Shown piece after piece: positions 51,648 through 60,303 of a stretch of DNA of 64,000 nt (the stretch's first letter is position 1; the number at the start of each line of letters is the position of its first letter). This stretch comes from CAXXXW01 sp963665555. Lineage in GTDB: Bacteria > Pseudomonadota > Alphaproteobacteria > Thalassobaculales > Thalassobaculaceae. Under the pieces are notes generated by a model. The model was not told where the DNA came from. It saw only the letters and a list, made by a program, of their open reading frames with translations, and ran no database searches. The stretch is from NCBI GenBank assembly GCA_963665555.2, contig OY762308.1:1054001-1118000 (forward strand), read 5' to 3'. The position numbers were made by a program, and so were the translations under genes.

Positions 51648-53366
51648 TCAGCCGCCCGCGTAGGCGGCGAGCAGCGCCGCCAGCAGCATCGCCGCGATCC
51701 AGGCGACGCCGTTGCCGACGCGGATCGCGCGGCCGAACGGGCCGAGCGGGCCGAAACCGCGCCGCGTGTCCGCGATGACGAAGCGGGCGATGTCGACCAG
51801 CGCGCGCGTCGCGGCGCCGTAGGCGGCGTCGATCGCCCGCCAGGCGGCGAGAGCCAGGTCCCGCGCCGCGCGGCGGTAGAACCAGTCGGTGTCGAGGTTC
51901 GTCGAGCGCAGTTCCGGCGGATAGACGCGGGTCAGCATCAGCACCGTGAACGCGAGCGCCGAGAACATCAGCAACTGCAACTGGTTGACCACATGGTAGG
52001 TCGTATAGGGGTGGTAATCGACCGGGAAGGGCAGCAGCGCGTAAAGCGGCGCCGGGTAGACGCCGATGCCGACGCACAGGAAGGCGGTGATCGCCATCGC
52101 CGCCAGCATCGCCGGCGGCGCCTCGCCCGGCCGCTTGCCGCTGTCGTGGGCGAAGAAGGCGAAGTAGGGGATCTTGATGCCGGAATGGTGGAACACGCCG
52201 GCGGACGCGAACAGCAGGACCAGCCACACGCCCCAATACCCCTCGTTCGCCGCCGCCGTCACGATCATCGACTTCGACACGAAGCCGCTGAACAGCGGGA
52301 AGGCGGAGATCGACGCCGCGCCGACGATGCAGAACCCGGCCGTCCACGGCATGGTCTTGTACAGCCCGCCGAGGTCCGAGCCGTTGCACGTGCCCGCGCG
52401 CAGCAGCACCGCGCCCATGCTCATGAACAGCAGCGCCTTGTAGAGGATGTGGCAGAAGGCGTGCGAGGCCGTGCCGTTCAGCGCCAGTTCGGTGCCGAGG
52501 CCGACGCCGACCACCATGAAGCCCAGCTGGTTGTTGAGGCTGTAGGCCAGCACGCGGCGCAGGTCGTTCTCGATCACCGCGTAGAAGATCGGGAAGGCGG
52601 TCATCGCCGCGCCGACCCAGATCAGCATCTCCGTGCCGGCGTAGGACCGCGCCAGCGCGTAGATCGCCAGCTTGGTGGTGAAGGCCGACAGGATCACCGT
52701 GCCGCTCACCGTGGCCTCGGGATAGGCGTCCTGGAGCCAGTTGTGCAGGAAGGGGAAGGCGCATTTGATCCCGAAGGCGACCAGGATCAGGGAGCCGCCT
52801 GGCGCGTCGAGGCCGAGCCGGTCGAAGGCGATGGAGCCGGTCGCCGACACATGGATCAGGACGCCCGCCAGCAGGACCACCCCCGCCGCGACCTGCACGA
52901 TCAGGTAGCGCATCCCGGCCGCCTGCGCGCGCGCCGTCCCCCGCGCCCAGATCAGGAAGACCGAGGCCACCGCCGCCAGTTCGAAGAACACGAAGAGCGT
53001 GATCAGGTCGCCCGCGAACACGGCGGCCAGCGCGCTGCCGGCGTAGACCTGCGCCGCGCCGCGCTGCAACCGGCCGGCGTCGTCGCCGATGGCGTACAGG
53101 TTGCCGAGGAAGGCGGCAATCAGGAAGATCGTCCCGAAAATCCGCGACAGCGCGTCGAGACGGAACAGTTCGAGGCGCCAGTCGAGGAATTCGACCGGCG
53201 CGTGGGCGCCGAGCTCCGCCCCGAACAGGTAGGCGAGGAGGACCGGCGGGATCGCCAGGATGGCGACGCGCCCCGCCGCCGCCGGCAGCGCGGTCGCCGC
53301 CAGCCCGGCGAGGATCAGCGCCACGCCGGGGTTGAGCGGGAGGAGCAGGTCAGCGATCGCGGTCAT
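51648..53366 (-). CDS. Mrp-type antiporter, third D-like (NuoL/M/N family) subunit
   Basis: 572 residues with about 14 transmembrane helices. Conserved charged residues of the proton-translocating family are retained: E129 in FFELAA and K201 in FGIKCAFPFLHNW. NDLRRVLAYSLNNQLGFM is the usual loop. It overlaps the small gene upstream (53350-53625) by 17 bp, and is the last gene of the ten-gene block. The C-terminal 60 residues add a further helix. It is longer than a normal MrpD and closest to hydrogenase/Mrp ion-pump subunits. Confidence 0.9.
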   Translation of the reverse strand: MTAIADLLLPLNPGVALILAGLAATALPAAAGRVAILAIPPVLLAYLFGAELGAHAPVEFLDWRLELFRLDALSRIFGTIFLIAAFLGNLYAIGDDAGRLQRGAAQVYAGSALAAVFAGDLITLFVFFELAAVASVFLIWARGTARAQAAGMRYLIVQVAAGVVLLAGVLIHVSATGSIAFDRLGLDAPGGSLILVAFGIKCAFPFLHNWLQDAYPEATVSGTVILSAFTTKLAIYALARSYAGTEMLIWVGAAMTAFPIFYAVIENDLRRVLAYSLNNQLGFMVVGVGLGTELALNGTASHAFCHILYKALLFMSMGAVLLRAGTCNGSDLGGLYKTMPWTAGFCIVGAASISAFPLFSGFVSKSMIVTAAANEGYWGVWLVLLFASAGVFHHSGIKIPYFAFFAHDSGKRPGEAPPAMLAAMAITAFLCVGIGVYPAPLYALLPFPVDYHPYTTYHVVNQLQLLMFSALAFTVLMLTRVYPPELRSTNLDTDWFYRRAARDLALAAWRAIDAAYGAATRALVDIARFVIADTRRGFGPLGPFGRAIRVGNGVAWIAAMLLAALLAAYAGG

Positions 53367-53625
53367 AATAGTCCTCGCCGCGCATCAGGAAGACCCGCAT
53401 GAGCTTCGCCGCCAGCACCAGCCCGACGCAAACGACGAAACCGTAGATCGCGTAGAAGCCGAACCAGGACTCGGCCTCGTAATGGGGATGCTTCTCGTAG
53501 AAGGCGTCGGCGACGAAGAGCGCGAGGCAGATCGCGCACAGCGCGATCACGACCTTGCGCACATTGGCCGGGTCGTCGAGCCAGCGCGGCTTCTCCCCCG
53601 GCGGGCGGCGGTCCGGGCCGGTCAC
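53350..53625 (-). CDS. Small two-TM membrane protein in the Mrp operon
   Basis: 91 residues, GTG start overlapping the previous stop (GTGA). Cytoplasmic N-terminus (PGEKPRWLDDPANVRKVV), then two hydrophobic segments (about 26-42 and 56-76) and the tail RVFLMRGEDYYDRDR. It is in the right place for a small accessory subunit between two D-like pumps. No named family is recognised. Confidence 0.8.
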   Translation of the reverse strand: MTGPDRRPPGEKPRWLDDPANVRKVVIALCAICLALFVADAFYEKHPHYEAESWFGFYAIYGFVVCVGLVLAAKLMRVFLMRGEDYYDRDR

Positions 53626-55124
53626 GGCGCGGCCCCCTCGACGATGGGGCGCAGGAGCGCGACCACCTCGTCGGCGTAGAAGAACAGGACCAGGCAGCCC
53701 AGCGCCGTAAGGCAGGGCGGCAGCACGCAAAGCAGCGGCGCCTCCGCGATCCCGCCGGCTCTCGGCGAAACGGCGGCGCCCGCCGCCTGGGCCGCCGGCT
53801 CCGGCGCCGGTCGGAAGAACCCGCGCGCCACGATCGGCATCAGGTAGGCGACGTTGAGCAGGGAACTGACCATGTAAACCGCGACGACGACCAGCATCCC
53901 CGTGTCGGCGGCGGCGAGCGCGAGATACCACTTGCTCCAGGTGCCGGCGAGCGGCGGCAGGCCGATAATGCTCAGCGCGCCGACGCAGAACGCCCCGAAG
54001 GTGAAGGGCATCGCCCGGCCCAGCCCGCGCATCTCGCTGATCTCGGTCTTGTGGGTGGCGACGTAGATCGCGCCGGCGCACATGAACAGCGTGATCTTGC
54101 CGAGCGCGTGGGTGGCGATGTGCAGCGCGCCGCCGAGCACGCCCAAGCCGCTCGCCAGCGCCGCGCCGAGCACGATGTAGGCGAGCTGGCTCACCGTCGA
54201 ATAGGCCAGCCGGGCCTTCAGGTTGTCCCTGGACATCGCCGTCAGCGACGCCGCCAGCAGGGTGAACGCCGCGACCCAGACCAGCCAGTCCGACGCCCCG
54301 GTCTCGGCCAGCAGGTCGATGCCGAAAATGTACACCGTCACCTTCAGGACCGTGAACACGCCGGCCTTCACCACCGCGACCGCGTGCAGCAGCGCGCTCA
54401 CCGGCGTCGGCGCGACCATGGCCGAGGGCAGCCAGCGGTGGAACGGCATCAGCGCCGCCTTGCCGATCCCGAACATGTAGAGCGCCAGCAGGACCGGCAG
54501 GATCGAGGGGTCGATCCTGTCCCGCAGGATGCCGCCGGGCGTGAAGTCGAGCGTGCCCGCCGCCGCCCAGGTCCAGGCGATGGCCACCAGCTGGAAGCCG
54601 ATCGAGGTGCCGATCAAGAGGCCGATATAGACCCGCGCGCCCGCCCTGGCCTCGGCGTTCTCCTTGTGCGCCACCAGCGGGTAGGTCGAAAGGGTCAGCG
54701 CCTCGTAGAACAGGAACAGCGTGAACATGTTGCCGGCGAAGGCGATGCCCATGGCGCTGGCGATGGCGATCGTGAAGCAGATGTAGAAGCGGGTCTGCCT
54801 GTGCTCGTCGTTCCCGCGCATGTAGCCGATGGAGTAGAGCGAGTTGACGATCCACAGCCCCGAGGCGACGCAGCCGAACAGCATCCCCAGCGGCTCGACC
54901 TCCAGCGCCAGCGGCAGGCCCGGCATCGGCTCGGCCAGCGTCAGCGCCGGCCGCGCCCCGTCGAGGACCTCGCCCAGCAGGACGAGGACGACCGCGAACA
55001 GCAGGGCCGCGGCCGTCAGCGTCGCCCCCTCGCGCAGGTTCGGCCGGTTGCCGAAGACGGCGACCGCGACCCCGCCGAGCAGCGGGATCGCCAGCGCGAG
55101 CGCCAGCGCCGTCGCCGCGCTCAC
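53622..55124 (-). CDS. Mrp-type antiporter, second D-like subunit
   Basis: 500 residues, GTG start coupled to the upstream gene. About 14 helices; key residues E141 in LFYEALTLSTYPLV and K222 in GIGKAALMPFHRWLP. DNLKARLAYSTVSQLAYI marks the conserved loop before the second half. It is a proton-conducting subunit homologous to NuoM/MbhH. The downstream 91-residue membrane gene starts inside its stop codon. Confidence 0.92.
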   Translation of the reverse strand: MSAATALALALAIPLLGGVAVAVFGNRPNLREGATLTAAALLFAVVLVLLGEVLDGARPALTLAEPMPGLPLALEVEPLGMLFGCVASGLWIVNSLYSIGYMRGNDEHRQTRFYICFTIAIASAMGIAFAGNMFTLFLFYEALTLSTYPLVAHKENAEARAGARVYIGLLIGTSIGFQLVAIAWTWAAAGTLDFTPGGILRDRIDPSILPVLLALYMFGIGKAALMPFHRWLPSAMVAPTPVSALLHAVAVVKAGVFTVLKVTVYIFGIDLLAETGASDWLVWVAAFTLLAASLTAMSRDNLKARLAYSTVSQLAYIVLGAALASGLGVLGGALHIATHALGKITLFMCAGAIYVATHKTEISEMRGLGRAMPFTFGAFCVGALSIIGLPPLAGTWSKWYLALAAADTGMLVVVAVYMVSSLLNVAYLMPIVARGFFRPAPEPAAQAAGAAVSPRAGGIAEAPLLCVLPPCLTALGCLVLFFYADEVVALLRPIVEGAAP

Positions 55125-56614
55125 GGCCCGCCTCCCAGGAAGGCCCCGGCCACCCGGGCCGCGACCGAGGTGGTCAGTTCGGCGTCGATGCCGAAATACA
55201 CATTCGCGCCGACCAGCAGCCAGAGCGGCACCAGCATCGCCAGCGGCGCCTCGCGGACCGCCGCGCGGCCCTCCGGCGCGGCGCCGAGATAGGCCGCCTC
55301 GAGGATTTTCCAGACATAGACCACCGCCAGCAGCGAGCAGGCGACGATGACGAGCGCGACCGGCCACCAGCCGTTCTCCACCGCGCCCAGGACCAGGTGC
55401 CACTTGCTCACGAACCCCACCGTGCCCGGCACGCCGATCAGGCTGAGGCCGGCGGCGGCGATGGCCGCGAAGGTCCACGGCATCTCGCGGCCGAGGCCGC
55501 GCGCCGCCTCGATCGAGACCCGGCCGGTGCGCATCGCCACGCCGCCCAGCGCCATGAACAGCGCCCCCTTCATCAGCGCGTGGTTGAAGAGGTGCAGCAC
55601 CGTCGCCATCAGCCCGGTCGCGTTGGCCAGCGCGAGGCCGAGCGTCATGTAGCCCAGCTGCGCCACGCTGGACCAGGCGAACAGCCGCTTCATGTCCGTC
55701 TGGTGGATCGCCGCCACCGACGCCGCCGCCATCGCCAGCAGCGCCAGCGGCAGGAACACGAAGGTGAACGCCAGCCCGACGAAACCGTATTCCGGCCCGA
55801 ACACCGTGTAGAGGAACCGCAGCAGCACATAGACCGAAACCTTGGTCGCCGTCGCCGCCAGGAAGGCGGTCACCGCCGAGGGCGCGTAGGCGTAGGCGTT
55901 CGGCAGCCATGTGTGCATCGGGAACATCGCCAGCTTCAGCCCCATCCCGACGACGACGAAGGCGAAGCCGGCCTGGACGGCCCGGTTGTCCGCCAGCGGC
56001 CGCACCCGCTCGGCGAGGTCGGCGATGTTGAGCGTCCCCGTCGTCATGTAGAGCAGCCCGACGCCGACCACGAAGAAGGTCGCACCCACCGTGCCCATCA
56101 CCAGGTAGCTGTACGCGGCGGTCAGCGCGCGCCGGTCGGCCCGCCCGCCGGCGGCGACCAGCACATAGGTCGAGAGCGAGGAAATCTCCAGGAAGACGAA
56201 GATGTTGAAGGCGTCGCCGGTGATCGTCACCCCGAGCAGCCCGGTCAGGCACAGCAGCCAGGCGGTGTAGAACAGCCCGCGCCGCCCCTCCGGCACCTCG
56301 CGCGCGATGCTCTCGCGGCCCCAGGACAGGACCAGCGCGCTCATGCCGGAAACGATGACGAGCACGAAGGCGTTGATCGCGTCGATCCGGTACTCGATCC
56401 CGATCGGCGGCGGCCAGTTGCCGAGATGGTAGGCGGCCTCCGCGCCGCCGATCGTCTGCCCCAGCAGGGCGACGGCCGCGTAGAAGGCGAACCAGCTCGT
56501 CGCCAGGGCGAGCAGCCAGGGCCAATGCCCGCCGCGCAGCACGGCGCACACCGGCGCCGAAAGCAGGGGGACCGCGACCTGGAGGATCGCCATGTGTTCG
56601 GCGAGGAGGCTCAC
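55121..56614 (-). CDS. mrpD: Mrp antiporter subunit D
   Basis: 497 residues, GTG start 4 bp overlapping mrpC. Key residues are E143 in FLEISSLSTYVLV and K227 in GMGLKLAMFPMHTWLP, with MKRLFAWSSVAQLGYM as the loop. MrpD couples cation and proton movement. This is the first of three D-like subunits and the most MrpD-like. Confidence 0.92.
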   Translation of the reverse strand: MSLLAEHMAILQVAVPLLSAPVCAVLRGGHWPWLLALATSWFAFYAAVALLGQTIGGAEAAYHLGNWPPPIGIEYRIDAINAFVLVIVSGMSALVLSWGRESIAREVPEGRRGLFYTAWLLCLTGLLGVTITGDAFNIFVFLEISSLSTYVLVAAGGRADRRALTAAYSYLVMGTVGATFFVVGVGLLYMTTGTLNIADLAERVRPLADNRAVQAGFAFVVVGMGLKLAMFPMHTWLPNAYAYAPSAVTAFLAATATKVSVYVLLRFLYTVFGPEYGFVGLAFTFVFLPLALLAMAAASVAAIHQTDMKRLFAWSSVAQLGYMTLGLALANATGLMATVLHLFNHALMKGALFMALGGVAMRTGRVSIEAARGLGREMPWTFAAIAAAGLSLIGVPGTVGFVSKWHLVLGAVENGWWPVALVIVACSLLAVVYVWKILEAAYLGAAPEGRAAVREAPLAMLVPLWLLVGANVYFGIDAELTTSVAARVAGAFLGGGP

Positions 56615-57039
56615 CGCGGCGCCCCCTCCGGCGCGCCCGCCGCGTTCGCCGCGTCCGCCGCCCCTTCCTCGCGGGCGCGGTCGGCCGCCATTATGTCGGC
56701 CTCCTCGATCGAGCCGTAGGTCTCGCGGATCCGCACCGCCAGGGCGAGGCCGAGCGACGTGGTGGCGACGCCGACGACGATGGCGGTCAGGATCAGCACA
56801 TGGGGCAGGGGGTTGGAGAAGGTCTCCGGCCGGCCGGTCAGGATCGGCGCGGTCCCGCCCTCCACCTTGCCGAGCGAGATGTAGAACAGGAACACCGCCG
56901 TCTGGAAGACGTTCAGCCCGACGATCTTCTTGACCAGGTTGCCGCTGGCGATGGCGATGTACAGCCCCGTCATCAGCAGGAAGACCACCAGCCAGTAGTT
57001 GTAGTGGGCCGCGATGGCGTCGAGGACGGCGTCGAGCAT
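56611..57039 (-). CDS. mrpC: Mrp antiporter subunit C (NuoK-like)
   Basis: 142 residues. Three transmembrane helices with GLYIAIASGNLVKKIVGLNV and the NPLPHVLILTAIVVGVATTSLG motif of NuoK/MrpC. A long acidic tail of about 35 residues is unusual but not functional-looking. GGAGGACTGG precedes ATG. Confidence 0.93.
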   Translation of the reverse strand: MLDAVLDAIAAHYNYWLVVFLLMTGLYIAIASGNLVKKIVGLNVFQTAVFLFYISLGKVEGGTAPILTGRPETFSNPLPHVLILTAIVVGVATTSLGLALAVRIRETYGSIEEADIMAADRAREEGAADAANAAGAPEGAPR

Positions 57040-57041
57040 GG

Positions 57042-57479
57042 CTACCAGTCCTCCTCGTCGACCTCGCGGGTGCGGCCGGCATAGGCGTAGAAGACGCTCA
57101 CCATGACCGCGCTCACCGTGACGCCGACGCCGAACTCGACGAGCAGGATGCCCAGGTGCTGCCCGGCCTCGGGGTCGCCCGCCAGCACGTCGTAGTCGAG
57201 GAACTTGCCGCCCAGCAGCGGCCCCGCGAAGCCCGTCAGCGTATAGAGCGCCAGCCCGGCCGGGACCAGCAGGCGCAGCGCCGGGGCCGGCAGCGCGGCG
57301 CGCGCCGGCTCGATGCCGAAGACCAGCGCGTACAGCACGAAGGCGGCCGCGAAGATCACGCCGGCCTGGAAGCCGCCGCCCGGCCCGAAATCGCCGTGGA
57401 ACTGCACATAGAGCGCGAACAGCAGGATGAACGGGATCAGCATCTTGGAGACGACCCGCAGGACCAGGTGGTGCCTCAT
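57042..57479 (-). CDS. mrpB: Mrp antiporter subunit B (MnhB-like)
   Basis: 145 residues, four transmembrane helices. It shows the MnhB signature FALYVQFHGDFGPGGGFQAGVI and LLGGKFLDYD. It overlaps the DUF4040 gene by 4 bp (ATGA). Part of the membrane arm that forms the ion channel with MrpA-like subunits. Confidence 0.92.
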   Translation of the reverse strand: MRHHLVLRVVSKMLIPFILLFALYVQFHGDFGPGGGFQAGVIFAAAFVLYALVFGIEPARAALPAPALRLLVPAGLALYTLTGFAGPLLGGKFLDYDVLAGDPEAGQHLGILLVEFGVGVTVSAVMVSVFYAYAGRTREVDEEDW

Positions 57480-58084
57480 TCCCCGTCCTCCGCGCCGGCG
57501 CCGCGCCCGGCCGCGCCCGGCGGCGCCCCGTCCTTCTCCTCCTCGTCCTCGCGCCGCCGGCCGAGCAGGAACATCACGCCGATTCCGGCCGTGAAGATCA
57601 CCGCCACCTCGCCCAGCGTGTCGTAGCCCCGGTAGCTCGCCAGCACCGACGTGACGATGTTGGGCACGCCGATGTCGTGCTCCGACCCCGCGATGTATTC
57701 GGGGACGATATGGCGCTGGCCCGGCGCGTTCGGGTCGCCGAAGGCCGGCATGTCGGTCGTCGCGTAGATCAGCGCCGCGCCGGCCGCCAGAACGACCGCC
57801 AGCGGCGCCAGCGGGCCGATCCCGGAGGTCCGCCGCTCCCGCCGCCCGGCGAGCGCGAGCGTGCCGAGCAGCAGCACCGTCGAAATCCCGGCCCCCACCG
57901 CCGCCTCGGTGAACGCCACGTCCACGGCGTCGAGCGTCACCAGCAGCCCGGCCGACAGCAGGCTGAACGCGCCCGCCAGCGCCGCCACCGCGAACAGGTG
58001 GCGCGCCAACAGGATCGCCACCGCGCAGCAGCACAGCAGCGCCAGCAGCGCGACATCGACCAGCAGGATCGCGCCGGCGCCCAT
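57476..58084 (-). CDS. DUF4040 subunit (MrpA C-terminal/MbhD-MbhE-like)
   Basis: 202 residues. Membrane helices include the DUF4040 segment LLSAGLLVTLDAVDVAFTEA, and a second module YRGYDTLGEVAVIFTAGIGV related to MbhE. In canonical Mrp antiporters these modules are the C-terminal part of MrpA or the N-terminal part of MnhB. Here they stand alone, as no large MrpA is present. Confidence 0.85.
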   Translation of the reverse strand: MGAGAILLVDVALLALLCCCAVAILLARHLFAVAALAGAFSLLSAGLLVTLDAVDVAFTEAAVGAGISTVLLLGTLALAGRRERRTSGIGPLAPLAVVLAAGAALIYATTDMPAFGDPNAPGQRHIVPEYIAGSEHDIGVPNIVTSVLASYRGYDTLGEVAVIFTAGIGVMFLLGRRREDEEEKDGAPPGAAGRGAGAEDGE

Positions 58085-58087
58085 GCC

Positions 58088-58432
58088 TCAGCGCTCCCCG
58101 ATCCGGAATCGCGCGGCGTCGTCCTCGGGCACCAGCGCCGGCCGCAGCCCCATCACGCGGGCGGCGTTGGCGACCGCGTGCGTCGCGGTCGGGCCGGTGA
58201 AGAAGACGAGCAGCGAGATCAGCAGGAGCTTCGCCGCGACCAGGGTGAAACCCGCCTGCAGCACCATCCCCAGCAGCATCAGCTCCGCGCCCAGCGTGTC
58301 GGTGATGCCGGCGGCGTGGAGCCGGGAGTAGAAGTCCGGCAGGCGCAGCAGCCCCAGCGTGCCGACCAGCACGAACCCCGCGCCCGACAGCAGCAGCGCG
58401 CCGGAGACGATATCGACGGCCAGTTCGATCAT
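58088..58432 (-). CDS. mrpG: Mrp antiporter subunit G
   Basis: 114 residues, three helices, with LVGTLGLLRLPDFYSRLHAAG and GAELMLLGMVLQ. The start overlaps the mrpF stop by 4 bp. It is a small essential assembly subunit. Confidence 0.93.
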   Translation of the reverse strand: MIELAVDIVSGALLLSGAGFVLVGTLGLLRLPDFYSRLHAAGITDTLGAELMLLGMVLQAGFTLVAAKLLLISLLVFFTGPTATHAVANAARVMGLRPALVPEDDAARFRIGER

Positions 58433-58725
58433 CCCTCGCCCTCCTCGCGGCTGGCGATCTCGCGGGCGGACAGGCCCAGGTTGCGGTAGCGGAAGAACTT
58501 CAGCACCGCGATGGTGCCGACGAAATTGACCAGCGCGTAGAGCAGCGCGATGTCCATGAAGTCCGGCCGCCCGGTCAGGAAGCCCAGCGCGCCGATCAGC
58601 AGCACCGTCTTGGTGCCGAAACTGTTCACCGCCAGCACCCGGTCGAACAGGCTCGGCCCCGCGAAGGCGCGGGCCAGCGCCATCGCCATCGCCGCCAGCA
58701 GCGCGGCCGTCGCGGCGACAAACAT
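58429..58725 (-). CDS. mrpF: Mrp antiporter subunit F
   Basis: 98 residues, three helices with RAFAGPSLFDRVLAVNSFGT and the second-helix LTGRPDFMDIALLYALVNF motif. Compact coupling to mrpE (3-bp gap) and mrpG (overlap) supports one operon. Confidence 0.93.
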   Translation of the reverse strand: MFVAATAALLAAMAMALARAFAGPSLFDRVLAVNSFGTKTVLLIGALGFLTGRPDFMDIALLYALVNFVGTIAVLKFFRYRNLGLSAREIASREEGEG

Positions 58726-58728
58726 CGC

Positions 58729-59202
58729 CTAGCGCTCCTCCAGCGCGGTCACCCGCGCGCCCATGTCGCCCTCGAGCAGCCCGTTGGCCAGGTCGTCCGT
58801 CAGCGCGTGCACGACGATCTCGTCGCCCTCGATGTCGACCGAGACGGTGCCGGGCGTGAGCGTGATGGAGTTGGCGAAGATCACGACGCCGAGATCGGTC
58901 TTCTGCGTCGCCTTGACGCGCACGACGCGCGGGGAGAGCGCCATGCGCGGCGACAGCACGATGCGCGCCACGTCGATGTTGGCCTTGAAAATCTCCCGCG
59001 CCAGCCAGCCCCAGTAGCCGAAGACGCGCCCCTTCAGGTGGATCGGGAAGGTCTCGTGGTCGTGGATGTCCATCCGGTGCGCGATGTAGAGCACCAGCAG
59101 GACCGACAGCGCGCCGAAGGCCAGCAGCAGCGGCGTGTAGATCCCGGACATCAGCAGCCAGAAGGCGAGGAGGCTCCCGCCAAGCCCGACGATATGAACC
59201 AT
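58729..59202 (-). CDS. mrpE: Mrp antiporter subunit E
   Basis: 157 residues from ATG 59202. Two transmembrane helices near the N-terminus (LLAFWLLMSGIYTPLLLAFG), then a soluble domain with NSITLTPGTVSVDIEGDEIVVHAL. It is the first gene of the operon. An upstream in-frame ATG (59244) lacks a ribosome site, so 59202 is preferred. Confidence 0.9.
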   Translation of the reverse strand: MVHIVGLGGSLLAFWLLMSGIYTPLLLAFGALSVLLVLYIAHRMDIHDHETFPIHLKGRVFGYWGWLAREIFKANIDVARIVLSPRMALSPRVVRVKATQKTDLGVVIFANSITLTPGTVSVDIEGDEIVVHALTDDLANGLLEGDMGARVTALEER

Positions 59203-59328
59203 TGGCGCCCGCGCTCCCCCCGACCTCCGGGCCCTCTGGGCCACGCGCCCGAACTAATGCCATATTCCCCGCCCCGCGCCAACCCCGCCGCGCGGGCGGG
59301 AGTCGGGTGCGGCGGAGGCCGCCCCGGG

Positions 59329-59357
59329 TTGGCCGGGGCGCTGGAATGTGGTAGCGT
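59329..59357 (+). promoter_or_regulatory. Putative promoter of the AT-rich membrane cassette
   Basis: TTGGCC (59329-59334), 17-bp spacer, TAGCGT (59352-59357). The -10 is identical to that before the second secreted paralogue (17325-17330). It lies 72 bp before the gene at 59430. Confidence 0.4.
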
Positions 59358-59429
59358 CGAGGATGCACACTGTACGATGTTTCTGGAAACGGCGTGAAGC
59401 GACGGGTTCACCGCGCTCCGGGTGGCGAT

Positions 59430-60023
59430 ATGGCGGATAACGACGACCGTATCTCAAGTTTGACCCAAGCCGTCGCCAACGCGGCGTCCGAAGGCGATCC
59501 CGCGACCGAGATCGCCGGCGCCTTGATCGGCGGATCGACGCCTCAAATAAACATCAACTTGGTGGTCCAACAATTTACCGAAAAAACGAACGACCCCGAT
59601 ATTGCCGTTAAAAAGATCGATGAACTTATTGAACTCAAGAGAAAATATGATGCTTATGAATTGGAAACATTGAAAAATCGAGGGGAAGTTATTATTGAAT
59701 TGAAGACAAAAGACCCGGACGAAATCGACAAACTCAAGGGTAGCGCGAACCTGCGGGGCATGGGTTGGATGTGCTTCGGTATTGCGATATCCTGTTTCGG
59801 GGGCGCGATCGCGGTGGCCGTCGCGGGAAGTTACGCTGTGTTGATGGTGCCGCTCGCGGCGGCGGGAATCTTCGCCTTGGCGATAGCCGGCGCGCTGGCG
59901 TCCGGAGAAACTGTCCGGTCCCGCGACGCCGCGCATATTCTCCAGGCGCTCGGGAGTCTGGTCCGGAAAAGGGGCGCGGAGAGCGGCCGCGGACCCGACC
60001 GGAAAGAGATAACGGGGAACTAG
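59430..60023 (+). CDS. Hypothetical membrane protein with AT-rich core
   Basis: 197 residues, no recognised family. N-terminal soluble region, then a Lys/Glu/Ile-rich helical stretch (FTEKTNDPDIAVKKIDELIE, about 50-69), and two hydrophobic segments (about 117-137 and 140-160, GMGWMCFGIAISCFGGAI and onwards). Codons 45-105 (59560-59745) are strikingly AT-rich (many Lys AAA, Ile ATT, Glu GAA codons) in a genome of about 70 % G+C. This points to acquisition from a low-GC source. It is 4 bp from the next small gene. Confidence 0.7.
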   Translation: MADNDDRISSLTQAVANAASEGDPATEIAGALIGGSTPQININLVVQQFTEKTNDPDIAVKKIDELIELKRKYDAYELETLKNRGEVIIELKTKDPDEIDKLKGSANLRGMGWMCFGIAISCFGGAIAVAVAGSYAVLMVPLAAAGIFALAIAGALASGETVRSRDAAHILQALGSLVRKRGAESGRGPDRKEITGN

Positions 60024-60027
60024 AGAC

Positions 60028-60303
60028 ATGTCGGGCAGAGCACTTTTGGCCACAATGCTGTACCTTGCCTCGATGGGCGTTCCCACCGTCGCCGGGTACA
60101 TAAAGTACGGCCTCCACACCCGCGCGGACCCCGCGAGCGCCGACCAGATGGTCTTCCTCGCGCTCGCGATGGCCTTCACCTTCGTGGTGGCGCTCATCGG
60201 GTCGTGGGTCTCGCGGCCGTCGCCGGGGCCGGTCGCCGAGGCGGCGGCGCGGATACTCGAAGCCGTCCGCGACGAGCGCGGGCGGGGCCGCGGACCGGCG
60301 TGA
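60028..60303 (+). CDS. Small membrane protein, partner of the cassette
   Basis: 91 residues, two hydrophobic helices (about 5-25 and 42-62) and a basic Arg/Gly tail. No recognised family. The stop TGA overlaps the GTG start of the methylisocitrate-lyase-family gene. Function unknown; coupling to the upstream membrane protein suggests they work together. Confidence 0.65.
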   Translation: MSGRALLATMLYLASMGVPTVAGYIKYGLHTRADPASADQMVFLALAMAFTFVVALIGSWVSRPSPGPVAEAAARILEAVRDERGRGRGPA

